From assembly GCA_003225295.1 (NCBI GenBank), contig QHYZ01000065.1, forward strand, positions 40,289-104,288: a DNA stretch of 64,000 bases, in the 5' to 3' direction. A model generated the notes under the pieces. The model was not told the origin of the DNA. It was given only the letters and a program-made list of their open reading frames with translations, and did not search any database. Below are positions 7,512-18,921 of the stretch, piece after piece. The translations under genes were made by a program, and so were the position numbers. The stretch comes from Acidobacteriota bacterium (GTDB lineage: Bacteria; Acidobacteriota; Terriglobia; Acidiferrales; UBA7541). Within the stretch, counting starts at the first letter, position 1. Each line of letters opens with the position of its first letter.

Positions 7512-9017
7512 ATGAACGATTCCATGAGGCGCGTGGCGGCGGTTCTGCTGGTGATCCTGGGAGGGGCGGCGCTGTGGTGGGCGGATAGTGGAGCGGCGGG
7601 TTCCGCATCGGCGAATGACGCCATGGTGGCGACGATGGCGGCAGCGCGAGAGCGTGCGGCAGCTAACGATTCGCGCTTGAAGGGAGCGTTGCGCTTCGAG
7701 CAGGGCGGCTGGATCTACGTGCATCTCGAGGGCCCTCCGGGCGCGATGGGATATCAGCATGGGTACCTTCTGGCGCCGGAGATCGAAGACGCGTTCGCGG
7801 CAGTGAGCGCGGGGATGAGGCATTCGACCAAACGAGACTGGGAATTTTTCCGCAGAGCCGCGCGCGAAATGCTGTGGCCGAAGATCGATACGGAGTATCA
7901 GCAGGAGCTGCAGGGCATCGTCGAGGGGCTGCGCGCACGCACCGGGTCGAAGCTGGATGTGGACGACATTGTGGCGTTCAATGCATTCGAAGAGCTGCCA
8001 GATTATTACCTGCCGTGGCTGAACAAGCAGCAAAAGACGGGGCTGGCGCCGGACCTGAAGAGCCCGGGGAATTGCAGCGCTTTCGTGGCCACGGGAAGCT
8101 GGACAAAAGACGGCCAGATCGTGATGGCGCACAACAACTGGACGAGCTACCGGAACGGCGAACGGTGGCGGATCGTGTTCGACATCGCGCCGAAGAACGG
8201 TTACCGAATCCTGATGGATGGTTTCCCGGGAGTGATCGCGAGCGACGACGATTTCGGGATCAACAGCGACGGGCTGATGGTGACGGAAACGACCATCACG
8301 CAGTTCGAAGGCTGGGACCCGAATGGCAAGCCGGAATTCGTGCGCGCCAGGAAGGCGCTGCAGTACGCGGGCTCGATCGACGAATACACAAATATCATAC
8401 TGGACGGGAACAACGGGGGATATGCAAACGACTGGCTGCTCGGTGACCGGAAGACCGGTGAAATCGCGCAACTCGAACTTGGGTTAAGAGCGCACCAGCT
8501 GTGGAAGACCAAGGATGGCGTGCTCGCCGGATCGAACTGGGCGCGCGACCCGCAGGTGCTCAAAGAAGACGCGCCGCAATTTGATCCGGCTGATAAGGAG
8601 AGTTCGCCGAACGCCAGGCGGGCGAGGTGGGATGAATTACTAAAGGAAAACAAAGGAAAGATCGACGTAGCGCTTGCGCAACAGATGCTGGGCGACCACC
8701 GAGACACCGCTCAGCACAAGGAAGAAGCCAACGAGCGCACGCTCTGCGGGCACGTGGATGGATCGTCGCGCGGCGTCCCAGAGTGGGATTGGCAACCCTA
8801 CTATCCCGGTGGAGCGGTGCAAGGAAAAGTGACGGACGCAACGATGGCAGGAGAAATGCACATCTTGGCACGCATGGGGCATCCCTGCGGCGGGGATTTT
8901 CTCGCCAAGCCGTTTCTCGCGGCTCATCCCGAGTATGCCTGGCAGGAGCCTTATTTGCGGGATATGAAGGCGGGTCCATGGACGGAGTTCCGGTCAGGCC
9001 AAGCCCAGAAAGAATAA
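7512..9017 (+). CDS. C45-type (phospholipase B-like) Ntn hydrolase, secreted
   Basis: The 501-residue protein starts at an ATG with CGGGAGG upstream and a hydrophobic signal sequence (residues about 6-25). It resembles the phospholipase B-like / acyl-CoA:6-APA acyltransferase group of N-terminal nucleophile hydrolases. The likely self-processing nucleophile is Cys188 in SPGNCSAFVATG, followed by GQIVMAHNNW. Further family-like blocks are GFPGVIASDDDFGINSDGL and YANDWLLGDRKTGEIA. Such enzymes cleave amide or acyl bonds after autoproteolysis. The substrate cannot be read from sequence. The export signal suggests a periplasmic location. It overlaps nothing and ends 9 bases before the convergent regulator gene. 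Confidence 0.82.
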   Translation: MNDSMRRVAAVLLVILGGAALWWADSGAAGSASANDAMVATMAAARERAAANDSRLKGALRFEQGGWIYVHLEGPPGAMGYQHGYLLAPEIEDAFAAVSAGMRHSTKRDWEFFRRAAREMLWPKIDTEYQQELQGIVEGLRARTGSKLDVDDIVAFNAFEELPDYYLPWLNKQQKTGLAPDLKSPGNCSAFVATGSWTKDGQIVMAHNNWTSYRNGERWRIVFDIAPKNGYRILMDGFPGVIASDDDFGINSDGLMVTETTITQFEGWDPNGKPEFVRARKALQYAGSIDEYTNIILDGNNGGYANDWLLGDRKTGEIAQLELGLRAHQLWKTKDGVLAGSNWARDPQVLKEDAPQFDPADKESSPNARRARWDELLKENKGKIDVALAQQMLGDHRDTAQHKEEANERTLCGHVDGSSRGVPEWDWQPYYPGGAVQGKVTDATMAGEMHILARMGHPCGGDFLAKPFLAAHPEYAWQEPYLRDMKAGPWTEFRSGQAQKE

Positions 9018-9025
9018 GACCGATC

Positions 9026-9670
9026 TTAAAAAAGCGCGGTCGCAGAACTGTGGGAGAAGAACGTCGCCAGGGGGTAAGGAAACACCGGCACGGCGTGGCT
9101 AATCCACAGCCGGGTTATTCCGGCCCCCAGGAGCATCCCGGCAAGAATCAGGCCGATCACACCAAGCACAATGGCAATATCCGATCTTGAAAACACCAGG
9201 CCGCCTGCCCTTCGAGAAGATTCAGGAGCGGAATCAGCAGATGGCTGGCTGTGGGCCAACGGAGAATGTGGGCTCTTGTCGGAAACTTCCGGTTGCACCA
9301 AGAGGCAGTAGCCCTTGCGGGGAATAGTCTCGATGTACAGCGGCTGATCGGAGGAATCGCCGAGCGCCTGGCGGAGTTTGTTGACTGTGGTATTTACGTT
9401 GGCGTCGTAGTTGACATGCGTATCGGCGGGCCAGAGCCGCATGCGCAGTTCTTCGCGGGTGACGACTTCACCAGGTTTTTCGAGAAGGGTCAGAAGAACC
9501 TGATAAACCTTCCCCTGGAGCTTCAGCCGGGACCCGTTCCGGGTAACTTCCTGCCGCTGCTGGTCAATGCGGAACGGCCCAAAGAGGACATAGCGGCCGG
9601 ACGACAACAGTACCCGCTCCGAAGCCGTCGGCTCATCCGGTTCTCGCATGGAGATCACTTCCGGTGACAT
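9026..9670 (-). CDS. winged-helix (OmpR/CadC-type) regulator with C-terminal membrane anchor
   Basis: The protein has 214 residues. Residues about 25-125 form a Trans_reg_C winged helix (YVLFGPFRIDQQRQEV, GEVVTREELRMRLWPADTHV, NKLRQALGDS, IETIPRKGYCLL). A hydrophobic span lies at about 165-190. No receiver domain precedes the winged helix, so it resembles ToxR/CadC one-component regulators. The C-terminal part is only about 25 residues, too short for a real periplasmic sensor, so signal input probably comes through a partner or the membrane. The ATG at 9670 is preceded by AGGGTGGG. It is divergent from the TPR gene at 9955 and may control it. Confidence 0.82.
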   Translation of the reverse strand: MSPEVISMREPDEPTASERVLLSSGRYVLFGPFRIDQQRQEVTRNGSRLKLQGKVYQVLLTLLEKPGEVVTREELRMRLWPADTHVNYDANVNTTVNKLRQALGDSSDQPLYIETIPRKGYCLLVQPEVSDKSPHSPLAHSQPSADSAPESSRRAGGLVFSRSDIAIVLGVIGLILAGMLLGAGITRLWISHAVPVFPYPLATFFSHSSATALF

Positions 9671-9954
9671 AGACGCCCACCCTTATGGTATATAGACGTA
9701 GAAACCACTCGAGAGTTTTCTATTGTTACGAAAAATTTCATCCTTAGTTCCATGAAATCGCTGAACCCGGACCGCATCTGTCAGGGAGGCCGGAGGAATC
9801 TAAGAATCGGGATGTTACAGAAGGAAATCGTCTAAATTTAGAAGCCCATTATATGAATTAGCGTAATTCCATGCCTCCAGCGAAGTGCCATTTTGTGGCC
9901 AGGTGCGTCTAAAACCCCAAAATCAGGGCTTTCCTACCATGCGAGGTGAAGAGC

Positions 9955-10887
9955 ATGCGGCGTGTCATGACGCTTTATGCAGTAAATGCTTGGCTTCTTC
10001 TGTCCGGGGCAGCGATGGCGCTGGGGGGTGCACCGCAAGAAGCCTCCACAACTCAGCTGGGCACCGCAGCGGCGGCGGCCTATGAGGCTGAAAATTGGAG
10101 CGAGGCTGCCAAGTTATACGGCCAGATGGTCGAAACGGCGCCGAATCCACGCGCCTGGTATCGCTTGGGGATGTCGTTCTATAAGAGCGGGAAACAAGAG
10201 CAGGCCATGGAAGCTTTTGAAAAAGGCCGAGCGCAGGGGCTGCCCCCGCAATTGGTTGAATATGGAATTGCCGCCGTCTTCGTGTCGAAAAAAGACAAGG
10301 ATAGGGCGTTTGAACACCTGGAAAAGGCGGCGCAAAATGGCTTGCGACCCGAGCAATTGTCAACGGATGCCGATTTGGCAGAACTAAAGTCCGACCCGCG
10401 CTTTCGAAAAATCCTCGAGATGGTGACACGCAACCAAAAACCATGCGCTTATGCAGCGGAAAATCGCCAATTTGACTTCTGGCTGGGCCAATGGACCGTG
10501 GTCACGAGCACGGGCGCGAGGCCCGCGGGAGACAGCCGTATCGAATTGATTCTCGGGGATTGCGTGGTACAGGAAAACTGGACCAGTGCGGGAAACACCG
10601 GCTACTCCGGGAAGAGCTACAACATCTACAACACGGCGCTCCAGCGTTGGGAACAATACTGGGTGGACAACGCCGGCGGCAACATTTTTTTCTATGGCGG
10701 GTCGAAGGACGGAATCATGGATTACTGGACGGATGAGCTCCCGCAACCAGACGGGAAAAAACTAAAACGGCATCTGCAATTCCTCAAGCTTGGACCTGAC
10801 ACGGTCCGTCAATTCAGCCAGGGTTCGAACGACAATGGCAAGACCTGGTTCGTGGAGTACGACTTCACTTACAACCGGAAAAAATAG
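9955..10887 (+). CDS. secreted TPR protein with a DUF1579-like C-terminal domain
   Basis: The 310-residue protein has a signal peptide (ending near GGAPQEA). Residues about 37-130 hold TPR-like helices (AYEAENWSEAAKLYGQMVE, AWYRLGMSFYKSGKQEQAMEAFEKG). The C-terminal part (about 165-305) begins FDFWLGQWTV, typical of a lipocalin-like secreted domain often annotated DUF1579 or similar. The ATG at 9955 follows GCGAGGTG. A GTG at 9946 is in frame but overlaps that Shine-Dalgarno sequence. Its role is unknown. The 284 bases upstream are shared with the divergent winged-helix gene and are AT-richer than the surroundings, fitting a promoter region. Confidence 0.75.
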   Translation: MRRVMTLYAVNAWLLLSGAAMALGGAPQEASTTQLGTAAAAAYEAENWSEAAKLYGQMVETAPNPRAWYRLGMSFYKSGKQEQAMEAFEKGRAQGLPPQLVEYGIAAVFVSKKDKDRAFEHLEKAAQNGLRPEQLSTDADLAELKSDPRFRKILEMVTRNQKPCAYAAENRQFDFWLGQWTVVTSTGARPAGDSRIELILGDCVVQENWTSAGNTGYSGKSYNIYNTALQRWEQYWVDNAGGNIFFYGGSKDGIMDYWTDELPQPDGKKLKRHLQFLKLGPDTVRQFSQGSNDNGKTWFVEYDFTYNRKK

Positions 10888-10907
10888 GATTCCCGGGAAG
10901 CGCATCC

Positions 10908-13109
10908 TTAGGGCAAGTCGAGATCGAGAGCGTAGATATCCGTTAAACCGCGCTCCACCATCACGTAAACAGATCCATCCAGTGCAACCCCACTGAAGAT
11001 GCAATGCGCAGGGCTGCTGCGAAGGATCTCGCCGCAACTAAAGACCCTTTCCACCTGGCGATTGGCGATCTGCACGCGATAGATGGCCTGCTGGCTGTCC
11101 AGCTGATCCTGAAAATAGATCGCGGCAGAGCCGGAAGTCCAGTACGGAGCGCCGAGAAGCCCGCCCTCGGCCATCTCCCTCCATTTTTCCATCTGGAAAT
11201 CATAAAGAAGCAGTCGGTGATTTGTTTCGTCAAGAGCCGCGACATAGCGCCCATTGGGAGACCACCGAGGCGCGACCAAACCTCGGGACTCCGGCAAGAG
11301 TGTCCACTCACCGGTGCTTGATTTGAACAAATAGATACCAAATTTGGGCTGCGTCTTTTGTTCGCGCATGCTGACCACGATTTGCGTGCCATCCGGTGAC
11401 CAATCGGCGTCGGAAGCCTCGCGGCTCTCGGGAAGGACCGCGCGCATGGCGCCGCCATCCGCGGAGAGGAAATAGATCTGGTGCATGGAGCCGGGACGCG
11501 CGCCGGTGAATAGAATCTGCTTGCCATCCCTCGACCAATGCGGAGCCGAGGCGACCAGCGGAGGTTTGGTTAGGCGAAGCCGCTGAGCGCCATCGATGCT
11601 GCTCCTCCATAGCGAGCCATCCGGACGATCGGTATACAAAGCCAGATGGCCGTCGGGGGAGACGCTGGCTAGCTCCGCGTTGGCATTGGGAATCAAGGTA
11701 TCGGCATGATGAGATGGCGGCTCGATTTTCTGCAGTTCGCGATTCGAGCGGAAGCTGAAGGCAAATACGCGGGAACCCGTTTCGGCGGGGATGGCTACGT
11801 GCAAGGAATCAGGGCCATGCGTCAATTGCACGGGATCATGGTGCGATCGGCGGAACCACTTCCACGCTTCGCGGATGCCCCAGAGATTGCAATCGTAGTT
11901 TTCGCAGCCGGAGAAAAGAAAGTACCTGCCATCCGCTGTCCACTCACCGGCGGACTGAGAGGCCGGCTGCCTTCCGCTGGCAAGAATGAGATGCAAACCG
12001 GAACCATCGGCGGCCATTTCCCAGACCGCTTGGGTGCCATCCTCGCGCTTGTCCATGTTGAAACGAATGGTTTCGCCGTCGGGAGACCAGGCCGGGAAGT
12101 GCGGCAGTCCCGGACCATGCGCCAGTTCGCGAAGCTGTGTCCCGTCGGGACGGATGGTATAGAGGCTGCGGCCGCGAACATAAATGATCTGGCTGCCATC
12201 CGGAGACCAAGCGGGGTCGTGGCCAACGGCTTCGCCAATGCGCCGCGGCTCACCGCCCTGCACGGGCCAGAGCCACAGCGGCATCTCATCATCGCGCCGG
12301 GTGAACCGCCCGATCAGAAACTGCGAATGGTCGGGCGAGAGGGCGAAAAGCCGGGTGTTTTCAAAAGGAGCGGGCATTTTTTCCGCGTTGCCGCCTTCCA
12401 CCGAAGTCTGCATCAGATTCCAGTGGCCGCCGTCATGCTCGAGAAAAAAAATCCTCGTGCCATCGGACACGATCCCGCCCCATTCATCGATTCCTCCGGC
12501 GTTGGTAATGCGCGTCATGCGCTGCACGCTGGGACGGGGGATGGGGTACACGATGAAAAAGAGCAGCCACGAACCAAAGGCAATCGCGCAGGAAAGAAGA
12601 CTGAAATCGATCCACCGCGCCGCGCGCCCCGCCATTTTCCTTTCCCGGTAAAGCTCGGCAGCCCGCTCCGGAGAGAATTCCGGATTGAGGCGCATGCGGA
12701 CTTCGATGGACTCTTCAGAACTCTCCGAAGAAACACTTGTCCAGGGAGAAATGGGGTTGGCTGAACCGTTGGCGGTATGGACCGGCGCGAGGAAACGATA
12801 ACCCTGGCGGGGAACGGTTTCGATAAAGCGCGGATTCTCCGCGTCATCTTGGATGGCCGCACGAAGTTTCTTCAGCGCGGCATTGAGGCTGCCGTCAAAA
12901 TTAACGTGCGTGCCTTCGGGCCATAGCGACTGCTGGAGTTCTTCGCGGGTGACGATTTCACCGGGGCGCTGCAAAAGCAGCGTGAGGATTCTGAAGGGCT
13001 GTTCTTGAATCTTGAGGCGTACGCCCTGCCGGAAAAGCACACCCTGGAGCAGATCGACCTCGTAGAGGCCGAACCGCAGGGCGAGTTTGGGGTCAACACC
13101 GTGTTCCAC
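10908..13109 (-). CDS. winged-helix regulator fused to a TolB-like beta-propeller
   Basis: The protein has 733 residues. Residues about 10-110 are a Trans_reg_C winged helix (GEIVTREELQQSLWPEGTHVNFDGSLN, FIETVPRQGYRFLAPV). A transmembrane segment follows at about 170-190. Residues about 200-730 carry repeated PD40/WD40-like blades with the motif W-SPDG (for example DPAWSPDGSQIIYV, DADWSPDGTQIVVS, APRWSPNGRYVAAL). This layout is common in acidobacteria. It suggests a cytoplasmic DNA-binding head and a periplasmic propeller that may sense a ligand or protein partner. The target genes are not evident. It converges with the TPR gene, 20 bases apart. Confidence 0.85.
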   Translation of the reverse strand: MEHGVDPKLALRFGLYEVDLLQGVLFRQGVRLKIQEQPFRILTLLLQRPGEIVTREELQQSLWPEGTHVNFDGSLNAALKKLRAAIQDDAENPRFIETVPRQGYRFLAPVHTANGSANPISPWTSVSSESSEESIEVRMRLNPEFSPERAAELYRERKMAGRAARWIDFSLLSCAIAFGSWLLFFIVYPIPRPSVQRMTRITNAGGIDEWGGIVSDGTRIFFLEHDGGHWNLMQTSVEGGNAEKMPAPFENTRLFALSPDHSQFLIGRFTRRDDEMPLWLWPVQGGEPRRIGEAVGHDPAWSPDGSQIIYVRGRSLYTIRPDGTQLRELAHGPGLPHFPAWSPDGETIRFNMDKREDGTQAVWEMAADGSGLHLILASGRQPASQSAGEWTADGRYFLFSGCENYDCNLWGIREAWKWFRRSHHDPVQLTHGPDSLHVAIPAETGSRVFAFSFRSNRELQKIEPPSHHADTLIPNANAELASVSPDGHLALYTDRPDGSLWRSSIDGAQRLRLTKPPLVASAPHWSRDGKQILFTGARPGSMHQIYFLSADGGAMRAVLPESREASDADWSPDGTQIVVSMREQKTQPKFGIYLFKSSTGEWTLLPESRGLVAPRWSPNGRYVAALDETNHRLLLYDFQMEKWREMAEGGLLGAPYWTSGSAAIYFQDQLDSQQAIYRVQIANRQVERVFSCGEILRSSPAHCIFSGVALDGSVYVMVERGLTDIYALDLDLP

Positions 13110-13661
13110 TCTGGAGAAGTCCCCCGAATGAATCGGCGGACTATACCACGCGAGCTGCCGCGAGGAAAGAGTCTAGTTCATGTATGGACATAACATACTG
13201 ATCACACTAGCCTTATTGGGTCACAGAATTTTCAGGGTTAGTTCGTTTGACGCTCTGGCAGGATTTGAGTTAGGAAAAGGCACGTCCCCGTGGCAGATCA
13301 GATCATTTCGAAGAGCTGCGCCGGGATCTTTGAACTCAATAGGAGGACCTGGGAGAATTACATTTCTTGAAAGCCCGTAGTCCCAAGAACCGTCGAAATA
13401 CCCGCGTTCGCGCGCTCTGAACCAATCCTACCCAGTGTCGGACGCGGGCATTTCGATTCAGAATGTAAGTCCTTTCCCCTCCGATTCCCGGCTTTCCCCT
13501 GGGAGCACCCATTCGCAGAGCATAGGCGTGAAGTTTTTCCTTCCACCCGGAGATGGAGAGCCGCCAGGATCTAGGAGCCCACCCGGGTAACGGCAACCGA
13601 CGGTCAGCAAGCCGTAGTTTCTTTCGCGGCCGCGGGGGCAGATATCCCGCAAATTTCCTGC
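13110..13661. other. gene-poor stretch with a 15-bp inverted repeat (13393-13407 / 13442-13456)
   Basis: No convincing gene was found in these 552 bases. Arms TCGAAATACCCGCGT and ACGCGGGCATTTCGA pair with one mismatch across a 34-base spacer. No coding frame, transposase or T-run is associated. A short dyad (GTATG...CATAC) near 13182-13198 sits just upstream of the minus-strand winged-helix/propeller gene and could be part of its promoter. Confidence 0.5.
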
Positions 13662-13705
13662 TTGACACTATGGCGTGTGACGATATAGCGTATGACGACA
13701 GAATA
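13662..13705 (+). promoter_or_regulatory. promoter and tandem repeat in front of padR
   Basis: TTGACA (13662-13667) and TATAGC (13684-13689) are 16 bases apart. The core overlaps two direct repeats of GCGTRTGACGAYA with a 15-bp period, which may be a binding site for the PadR product. The initiation point should be near 13696, which rules out starts upstream of it. This supports the TTG at 13727 as the padR start. Confidence 0.6.
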
Positions 13706-13726
13706 CCCTTCTACGGAGCTGACCCC

Positions 13727-14095
13727 TTGAGTGCTGCGCAAAGCAACGCCGAATCGTTCGGGCCACTGACGCCCTCCATGTTCCATGTGCTGCTGGCGCT
13801 GGCAGGCGAGGATCTTCACGGCTATGCCATTCTGAAGGAAGTGCAGCTGCGCACCGGCGGCAAAGTCCGGCTGAGCACGGGAACCTTGTATGGCATCATC
13901 AAGCGCTTGCTCAACGATGGCCTGATCGTTGAGCTGCGATCGCGACCCGCGGAATCCCAAGACGACGAACGGCGCCGTTATTACCGATTGACGCCCCAAG
14001 GCCGGCAGGTGGCCAGCGCAGAGGCGGAGAGGATGGATGAAATCCTATCCCTTGCGCGGTCGAGAAATTTGTTGAAGAAGCCTCGCACGGCCTAA
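13727..14095 (+). CDS. PadR-family transcriptional regulator
   Basis: The 122-residue winged-helix regulator shows [22 protein letters not shown], then [18 protein letters not shown] and [14 protein letters not shown], all hallmarks of PadR. The TTG start at 13727 follows GGAG (13715-13718) by 8 bases and lies downstream of the TTGACA/TATAGC promoter. The longer frame starting at 13553 would place the promoter inside the gene. In acidobacteria PadR genes are regularly paired with ADOP permeases, as here, where the permease follows 70 bases downstream. PadR proteins usually repress their own operon and respond to small hydrophobic molecules, but the ligand here is unknown. Confidence 0.88.
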   Translation: MSAAQSNAESFGPLTPSMFHVLLALAGEDLHGYAILKEVQLRTGGKVRLSTGTLYGIIKRLLNDGLIVELRSRPAESQDDERRRYYRLTPQGRQVASAEAERMDEILSLARSRNLLKKPRTA

Positions 14096-14165
14096 AGGAA
14101 CTGAGGATTCCGGAAACAGCGAGTGCTCCGACGAGCGGTGCGGGGGGGCGCCGCAGGAGGACACC

Positions 14166-16799
14166 ATGACAGGGACTGATTCGAGAGCAGCACGAGTCTA
14201 TCGGGCACTCCTACGGCTTCTTCCCTTCGATTTTCGGAGTGACTTCGGCCCCGCCATGGAAACGGCGTTCCAGGAACAACACCAGGAAGCGGGACGTCGC
14301 AGCGGAGGCGCCGGTGTTCTGCGCCTATGGTGGGAGACGATTGTGGGAATTTTCCGCACGGCTCCGGGCGAGCACCTGGCGATGTTTCGGCAGGATGCCG
14401 GATTCGCGCTGCGCATGATGCGCAAGAGCCCGGGGTTCACCCTTGCGGCCATCCTCACGCTGGGCCTGGGGATCGGCGCGAATTCGGCAATCTTCAGCGT
14501 GGTCAACGCGGTGCTGCTGAAGCCCCTGCCTTACGAACACGGTGACCGCCTGGTGGTCTTGCAGCAACGCATGGGAACGATCGATCAGCGTTTCTCTGCC
14601 GCAGACACCGACGACTACCGGCGGCAAAGCCGCGCGCTCGATGGCCTGGTCGAATACCACAACATGAATTTCATCTTGTTGGGTCGCAGCGAGCCGGAGC
14701 GCGTGGAAACCGGGGTGGTTTCCTGGAATTTCTTCGATGTTTTCGGCGTCAAGCCGCTCTTCGGGCGCACTTTCCGGCCGGAAGATGAGCAGCCCGGTGC
14801 GCCTGCCGTGCTGATGCTTAGCTACGAATATTGGATCAAAAGCTTTGGCGGCGACCCGACGGTGGTGAACAAGACGTTCTCGATGAACGACAGGGTTCAC
14901 ACGGTGATCGGTGTGCTGCCGCCGGTGCCGCAATACCCGGACGAGAACGATGTGTACATGCCAACGACCGCCTGTCCTTTCCGGTCGCGCCCCGCGACGG
15001 TCGCCAATCGGCAGGCACGTATGGTGCAGGTGTTCGGGCGAATGAAGTCCGGAGTGGGCGTGCGTCAGGCGCAAGCGGATTTGAGTGGTGTTGCCGCGAA
15101 TCTCGAGAAGGCTTACCCGCAAGACTATCCCGAGGGGAATAACTATGCGGTCGAAACGATAGCGCTCGAAGAGGCGCTCACGCACAACGCCCGTCCGACC
15201 ATGCTCGTGTTGCTGGCGGCCGCGGGCTTCGTTCTATTGATCGCCTGCGCGAATGTCGCGAACCTGAATCTTTCGCGGATGGTGCGGCGAGAGCGGGAGC
15301 TTGCGGTGCGCGCCGCATTGGGCGCCGGGCGCGTGCGCATGTTCCGCCAACTCCTGACGGAGAGTTTCTTGCTGGCCGTGGTCGGCGGGGGCCTGGGCCT
15401 GCTTTTTTCCTGGGGCGCGCTGAATCTGCTGGTCGGTTTTGCCGCGCGCTTCACCCCGCGGGCTCGGGAAATTCACATGGACGCCGGAGTTTTAATGTTC
15501 ACTTTTTTGGTGGCCGTGCTGACCAGCCTGCTTTCTGGCACCGCGCCGGCGCTGGCGGCGCGCGAGACGGTGGGCGGGACGCTGAAAGAAGGTGGCCAGC
15601 AGTCTACCATGGGGCTCGGGAAGCACCGCTTGAGAAGCTTGCTCATTGTTGCGCAGGTGGCGGTTTCCTTCCTGCTGCTGATTGGCGCGGGGCTGATGTT
15701 GCGTAGCTTCATGAAGCTGCAACATGTGGACCCCGGCTTCCAGCCGGAAAACGTCTTGACCATGGAAGTGGCACTGGACTTCATTAAGTACGACACCAGC
15801 GACAAACAACGCGCCTTTTTTGAGACTCTGCTGGAGAAGGTCCAGATGCAAAGCGGCGTCAAATCGGCAGCTGCCTCCATGATGATTCCCTTTACCGCGG
15901 ACATGACCATGACCGGCGATTTCGAGATGGAAGCACAGCGGCACGCGCCGGGGCAGGCCATGCCCAAAGCGGATTTCAGGATTGTGAGCCCATCCTTCTT
16001 TGAAGTGCTGCACATTCCCATCATCAACGGGAGGGGATTCTTCGAAACCGACCGGCCGGGCCATCCGGACGTGGCGGTCGTGAATCGAAGCGCCGTGAGC
16101 CATCTCTGGGGATCGCTGAATCCGGTGGGAACGCGGTTCTCCACCGATGGAGGGAAAACCTGGACACAAGTGGTTGGAGTGGTTGGCGACATCAAACAGT
16201 ACGGTCTCGATAAAGATGTGGCCGATGAGATTTATGTGCCCCTGGCGCAGAACCCCATGGGACAGGCCAGCCTGGTGATCAAGACAGCGGTGGAACCGAT
16301 GAGCATTGCCGGTGGCGTGATCGAGCTGTTGCACGGCGTCGATCGGAATCAACCGGCCGCGCGCGTGAGATCGCTCGAGCAGGTGCGCGCGGAATCGGTT
16401 GCGGCACCGCGGTTGACCACCAATTTGCTGGGACTCTTTGCATTGCTGGCGCTGGCAATTGCGGCAACGGGGATCGGCGGCGTGATGGCGCTGGCCGTCG
16501 GCCAGCGCCGGCATGAAATCGGCGTGCGCATGGCCATTGGCGCGCGTCCGGTGGAAATCCTCGGCATGATACTGCGCCAGGGCATGGCCCTCGCCCTGGT
16601 GGGCATGGCGCTCGGCTTGCTGGGCGCCCTGGCACTCACGCGGCTTTTCGAAGGACTGCTGTTCGAAGTCGCACCAACGGATCCGTCCACGTTTGTCGGT
16701 GTGGCGGCGGTGCTCGGTGCCGCCGCCCTGGTGGCGTGCTACGTGCCCGCACGCCGCGCGGCGCGCGTAGACCCCATCATCGCTCTGCGCGCGGAATAG
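14166..16799 (+). CDS. ADOP-family (double MacB/FtsX) ABC permease
   Basis: This 877-residue membrane protein has two MacB_PCD-FtsX halves. The first half starts at [35 protein letters not shown] (residues about 78-112), with an FtsX permease block near 340-460. The second periplasmic domain spans about 510-730 and the last FtsX block about 745-870, ending with [16 protein letters not shown]. The soluble N-terminus (about 1-75) replaces the usual permease prefix. No ATPase gene is nearby, which is normal for these orphan permeases. Their substrates are unproven. Homology to MacB suggests mechanical export or stress functions. The start has GGAGGACACC directly upstream, and padR is immediately upstream. 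Confidence 0.9.
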   Translation: MTGTDSRAARVYRALLRLLPFDFRSDFGPAMETAFQEQHQEAGRRSGGAGVLRLWWETIVGIFRTAPGEHLAMFRQDAGFALRMMRKSPGFTLAAILTLGLGIGANSAIFSVVNAVLLKPLPYEHGDRLVVLQQRMGTIDQRFSAADTDDYRRQSRALDGLVEYHNMNFILLGRSEPERVETGVVSWNFFDVFGVKPLFGRTFRPEDEQPGAPAVLMLSYEYWIKSFGGDPTVVNKTFSMNDRVHTVIGVLPPVPQYPDENDVYMPTTACPFRSRPATVANRQARMVQVFGRMKSGVGVRQAQADLSGVAANLEKAYPQDYPEGNNYAVETIALEEALTHNARPTMLVLLAAAGFVLLIACANVANLNLSRMVRRERELAVRAALGAGRVRMFRQLLTESFLLAVVGGGLGLLFSWGALNLLVGFAARFTPRAREIHMDAGVLMFTFLVAVLTSLLSGTAPALAARETVGGTLKEGGQQSTMGLGKHRLRSLLIVAQVAVSFLLLIGAGLMLRSFMKLQHVDPGFQPENVLTMEVALDFIKYDTSDKQRAFFETLLEKVQMQSGVKSAAASMMIPFTADMTMTGDFEMEAQRHAPGQAMPKADFRIVSPSFFEVLHIPIINGRGFFETDRPGHPDVAVVNRSAVSHLWGSLNPVGTRFSTDGGKTWTQVVGVVGDIKQYGLDKDVADEIYVPLAQNPMGQASLVIKTAVEPMSIAGGVIELLHGVDRNQPAARVRSLEQVRAESVAAPRLTTNLLGLFALLALAIAATGIGGVMALAVGQRRHEIGVRMAIGARPVEILGMILRQGMALALVGMALGLLGALALTRLFEGLLFEVAPTDPSTFVGVAAVLGAAALVACYVPARRAARVDPIIALRAE

Positions 16800-16997
16800 T
16801 GCGGGAGACCGTCGTCCTGGTCGTGTGCGAGCGTCCGCCCTGCCGACGCCCGGAGCCATTGGGTTACCGGATCCCATACCGTCGTCCTACTTTTCCCGCT
16901 CGACGGGGGCAGGTCTGTTAAACTATGGACTGCTGCGCCGCACCTAAGGATGTGTGACCGCCCGTCGGTCAGCCTAAATAAAGGTACATTCGTCAAG

Positions 16998-17031
16998 GCT
17001 GCTGGTTGTTTCAGCAGCTATTTTTGTCTTT
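16998..17031 (+). terminator. hairpin with T-rich tail upstream of typA
   Basis: GCTGCTG (16998-17004) pairs with CAGCAGC (17012-17018) and is followed by TATTTTTGTCTTT. It lies 200 bases after the permease stop and 46 bases before the typA start. It may end the permease transcript or act as an attenuator in the typA leader. A second small hairpin (CCCGAC / GTCGGG near 17046-17060) follows. Confidence 0.5.
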
Positions 17032-17076
17032 AGAGAACTTGAACCCGACTGCGTCGGGGTCATTGGACGGCATCAT

Positions 17077-18909
<1,833 letters not shown>

Positions 18910-18921
18910 CCGGCAGTCTTC

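Noticed and set aside
11706..12764. 352-codon plus-strand frame inside the winged-helix/propeller gene
   Set aside because: Antisense to a well-supported beta-propeller with repeated SPDG motifs; no domain of its own.
13553..13726. longer padR start giving 180 residues
   Set aside because: The extension contains a TTGACA/TATAGC promoter, and a TTG with a well-placed Shine-Dalgarno sequence follows.
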